From: an uncultured Mucilaginibacter sp.
GTDB taxonomy: Bacteria > Bacteroidota > Bacteroidia > Sphingobacteriales > Sphingobacteriaceae
Reading direction: 5' to 3'
Assembly: GCA_903887275.1 (NCBI GenBank)
Contig: CAISPD010000151.1
Coordinates: 1-63,616, forward strand
Length of the DNA stretch: 63,616 bases
Below are positions 63,336-63,616 of the stretch, piece by piece. Numbering within the stretch: the first letter of the stretch is position 1; each line of letters begins with the position of its first letter. A model generated the notes under the pieces. That model did no database searches and was not told where the DNA came from. It was given only the letters and a program-made list of their open reading frames with translations. Both the position numbers and the translations under genes were made by a program.

Positions 63336-63616
63336 TCAGGTTTTTCGCTTTAATTCAATAAAATTGACTACGATCCGGCTGGCGGTTAAGAAGAAAAGCC
63401 CGATCATAAATTTTACAAAGTAGTAGATCAGCCAGCCGGTTGATGAGACTTGTGCCGACCCCCGGTAAGGTATTTTCGACTCATGGAAATAGGAAATAAG
63501 ATTTTTAAAAACATAAGGGAGGCTGTCTGCTATTATCAATGCACCGGTTACAGTTATAATTATTTTTAGTAATGTGGAGCGGTGTAAATTGAATCCAATA
63601 ATTTCATCCTCGAATC
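63336..63616 (-). CDS. membrane protein, 5' part beyond window edge
   Basis: The minus-strand frame ending at 63336 stays open to the end of the window (at least 93 codons), so the beginning of the gene is outside. The visible part has two membrane helices (LLKIIITVTGALIIADSL and WLIYYFVKFMIGLFFLTASR) separated by a polar loop and a basic C-terminus. No family recognised. A TTG at 63539 could be mistaken for the start, but the upstream codons read as a continuous coding-like helix. Confidence 0.6.
   Translation of the reverse strand, partial: FEDEIIGFNLHRSTLLKIIITVTGALIIADSLPYVFKNLISYFHESKIPYRGSAQVSSTGWLIYYFVKFMIGLFFLTASRIVVNFIELKRKT

Overview
The window looks like a chromosomal segment of a Bacteroidota bacterium, most likely a Sphingobacteriaceae of the Mucilaginibacter/Pedobacter type. 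The support is: TAnnTTTG promoter boxes instead of E. coli -10 boxes; weak or absent Shine-Dalgarno sequences and several TTG starts; Bacteroidota-type families (DUF4270, a TonB-dependent receptor with an N-terminal carboxypeptidase-regulatory-like domain, FKBP and NHL lipoproteins, PafA-type phosphatase, DUF6515); a 938-residue CarB without the allosteric domain; and an OxyR-type regulator near a superoxide dismutase. No prophage, insertion sequence, CRISPR array, tRNA or rRNA was recognised.

Layout. 1-1890: a gene-free left end built from repeats (a nested inverted-repeat element in 3-4 copies, a 358-bp tandem duplication and a 95-bp direct repeat). 1.9-6 kb: amidase lipoprotein, GlnRS, stand-alone cobalamin-binding subunit, enoyl-CoA hydratase. 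6.3-10.3 kb: sigma-54 activator with a tiny histidine-box protein, AI-2E-family permease, and a YtxH/holin-like/unknown trio. 10.3-16.5 kb: AlkB-like and YceH-like proteins, MBL hydrolase, AsmA-like giant. 16.6-20.5 kb: glpD-glpK-glpF. 20.7-23.3 kb: unknown protein, membrane protein, histidine kinase and NarL-type regulator. 23.4-28.3 kb: csaA-tadA, sodB, MDR oxidoreductase, Fe-S flavoreductase, oxyR. 28.5-34.2 kb: glmS, DUF4270 lipoprotein and half-size starch-synthase-like protein facing panC-panD. 36-38.8 kb: carB. 39-46.3 kb: NHL lipoprotein, radA, rng, a 29-residue basic protein, TPR protein, HU, mutY. 46.4-55 kb: peptidases, serine hydrolase, small membrane proteins, FKBP, aspS. 55.2-61.8 kb: NlpC/P60 peptidase, then a TPP riboswitch leading a TonB receptor, PafA phosphatase, ThiE and a TPK-like protein, which together read as a thiamin acquisition/phosphorylation locus. 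The right end holds a Ser/Gly-rich DUF6515 protein and a membrane protein cut by the window edge.

The most unusual signal is a dispersed family of degenerate word-like repeat arrays in intergenic DNA. They are often arranged as an array, a spacer and a reverse-complement array. They share 17-18-nt words between loci, and in two places they seem to have entered functional sequence: inside the radA reading frame and inside the P3 arm of the TPP riboswitch. Other points of interest are the orphan histidine-box protein, the half-size glycogen synthase homologue, the divergent TPK homologue, and overlapping alternative hairpins in the carB leader.
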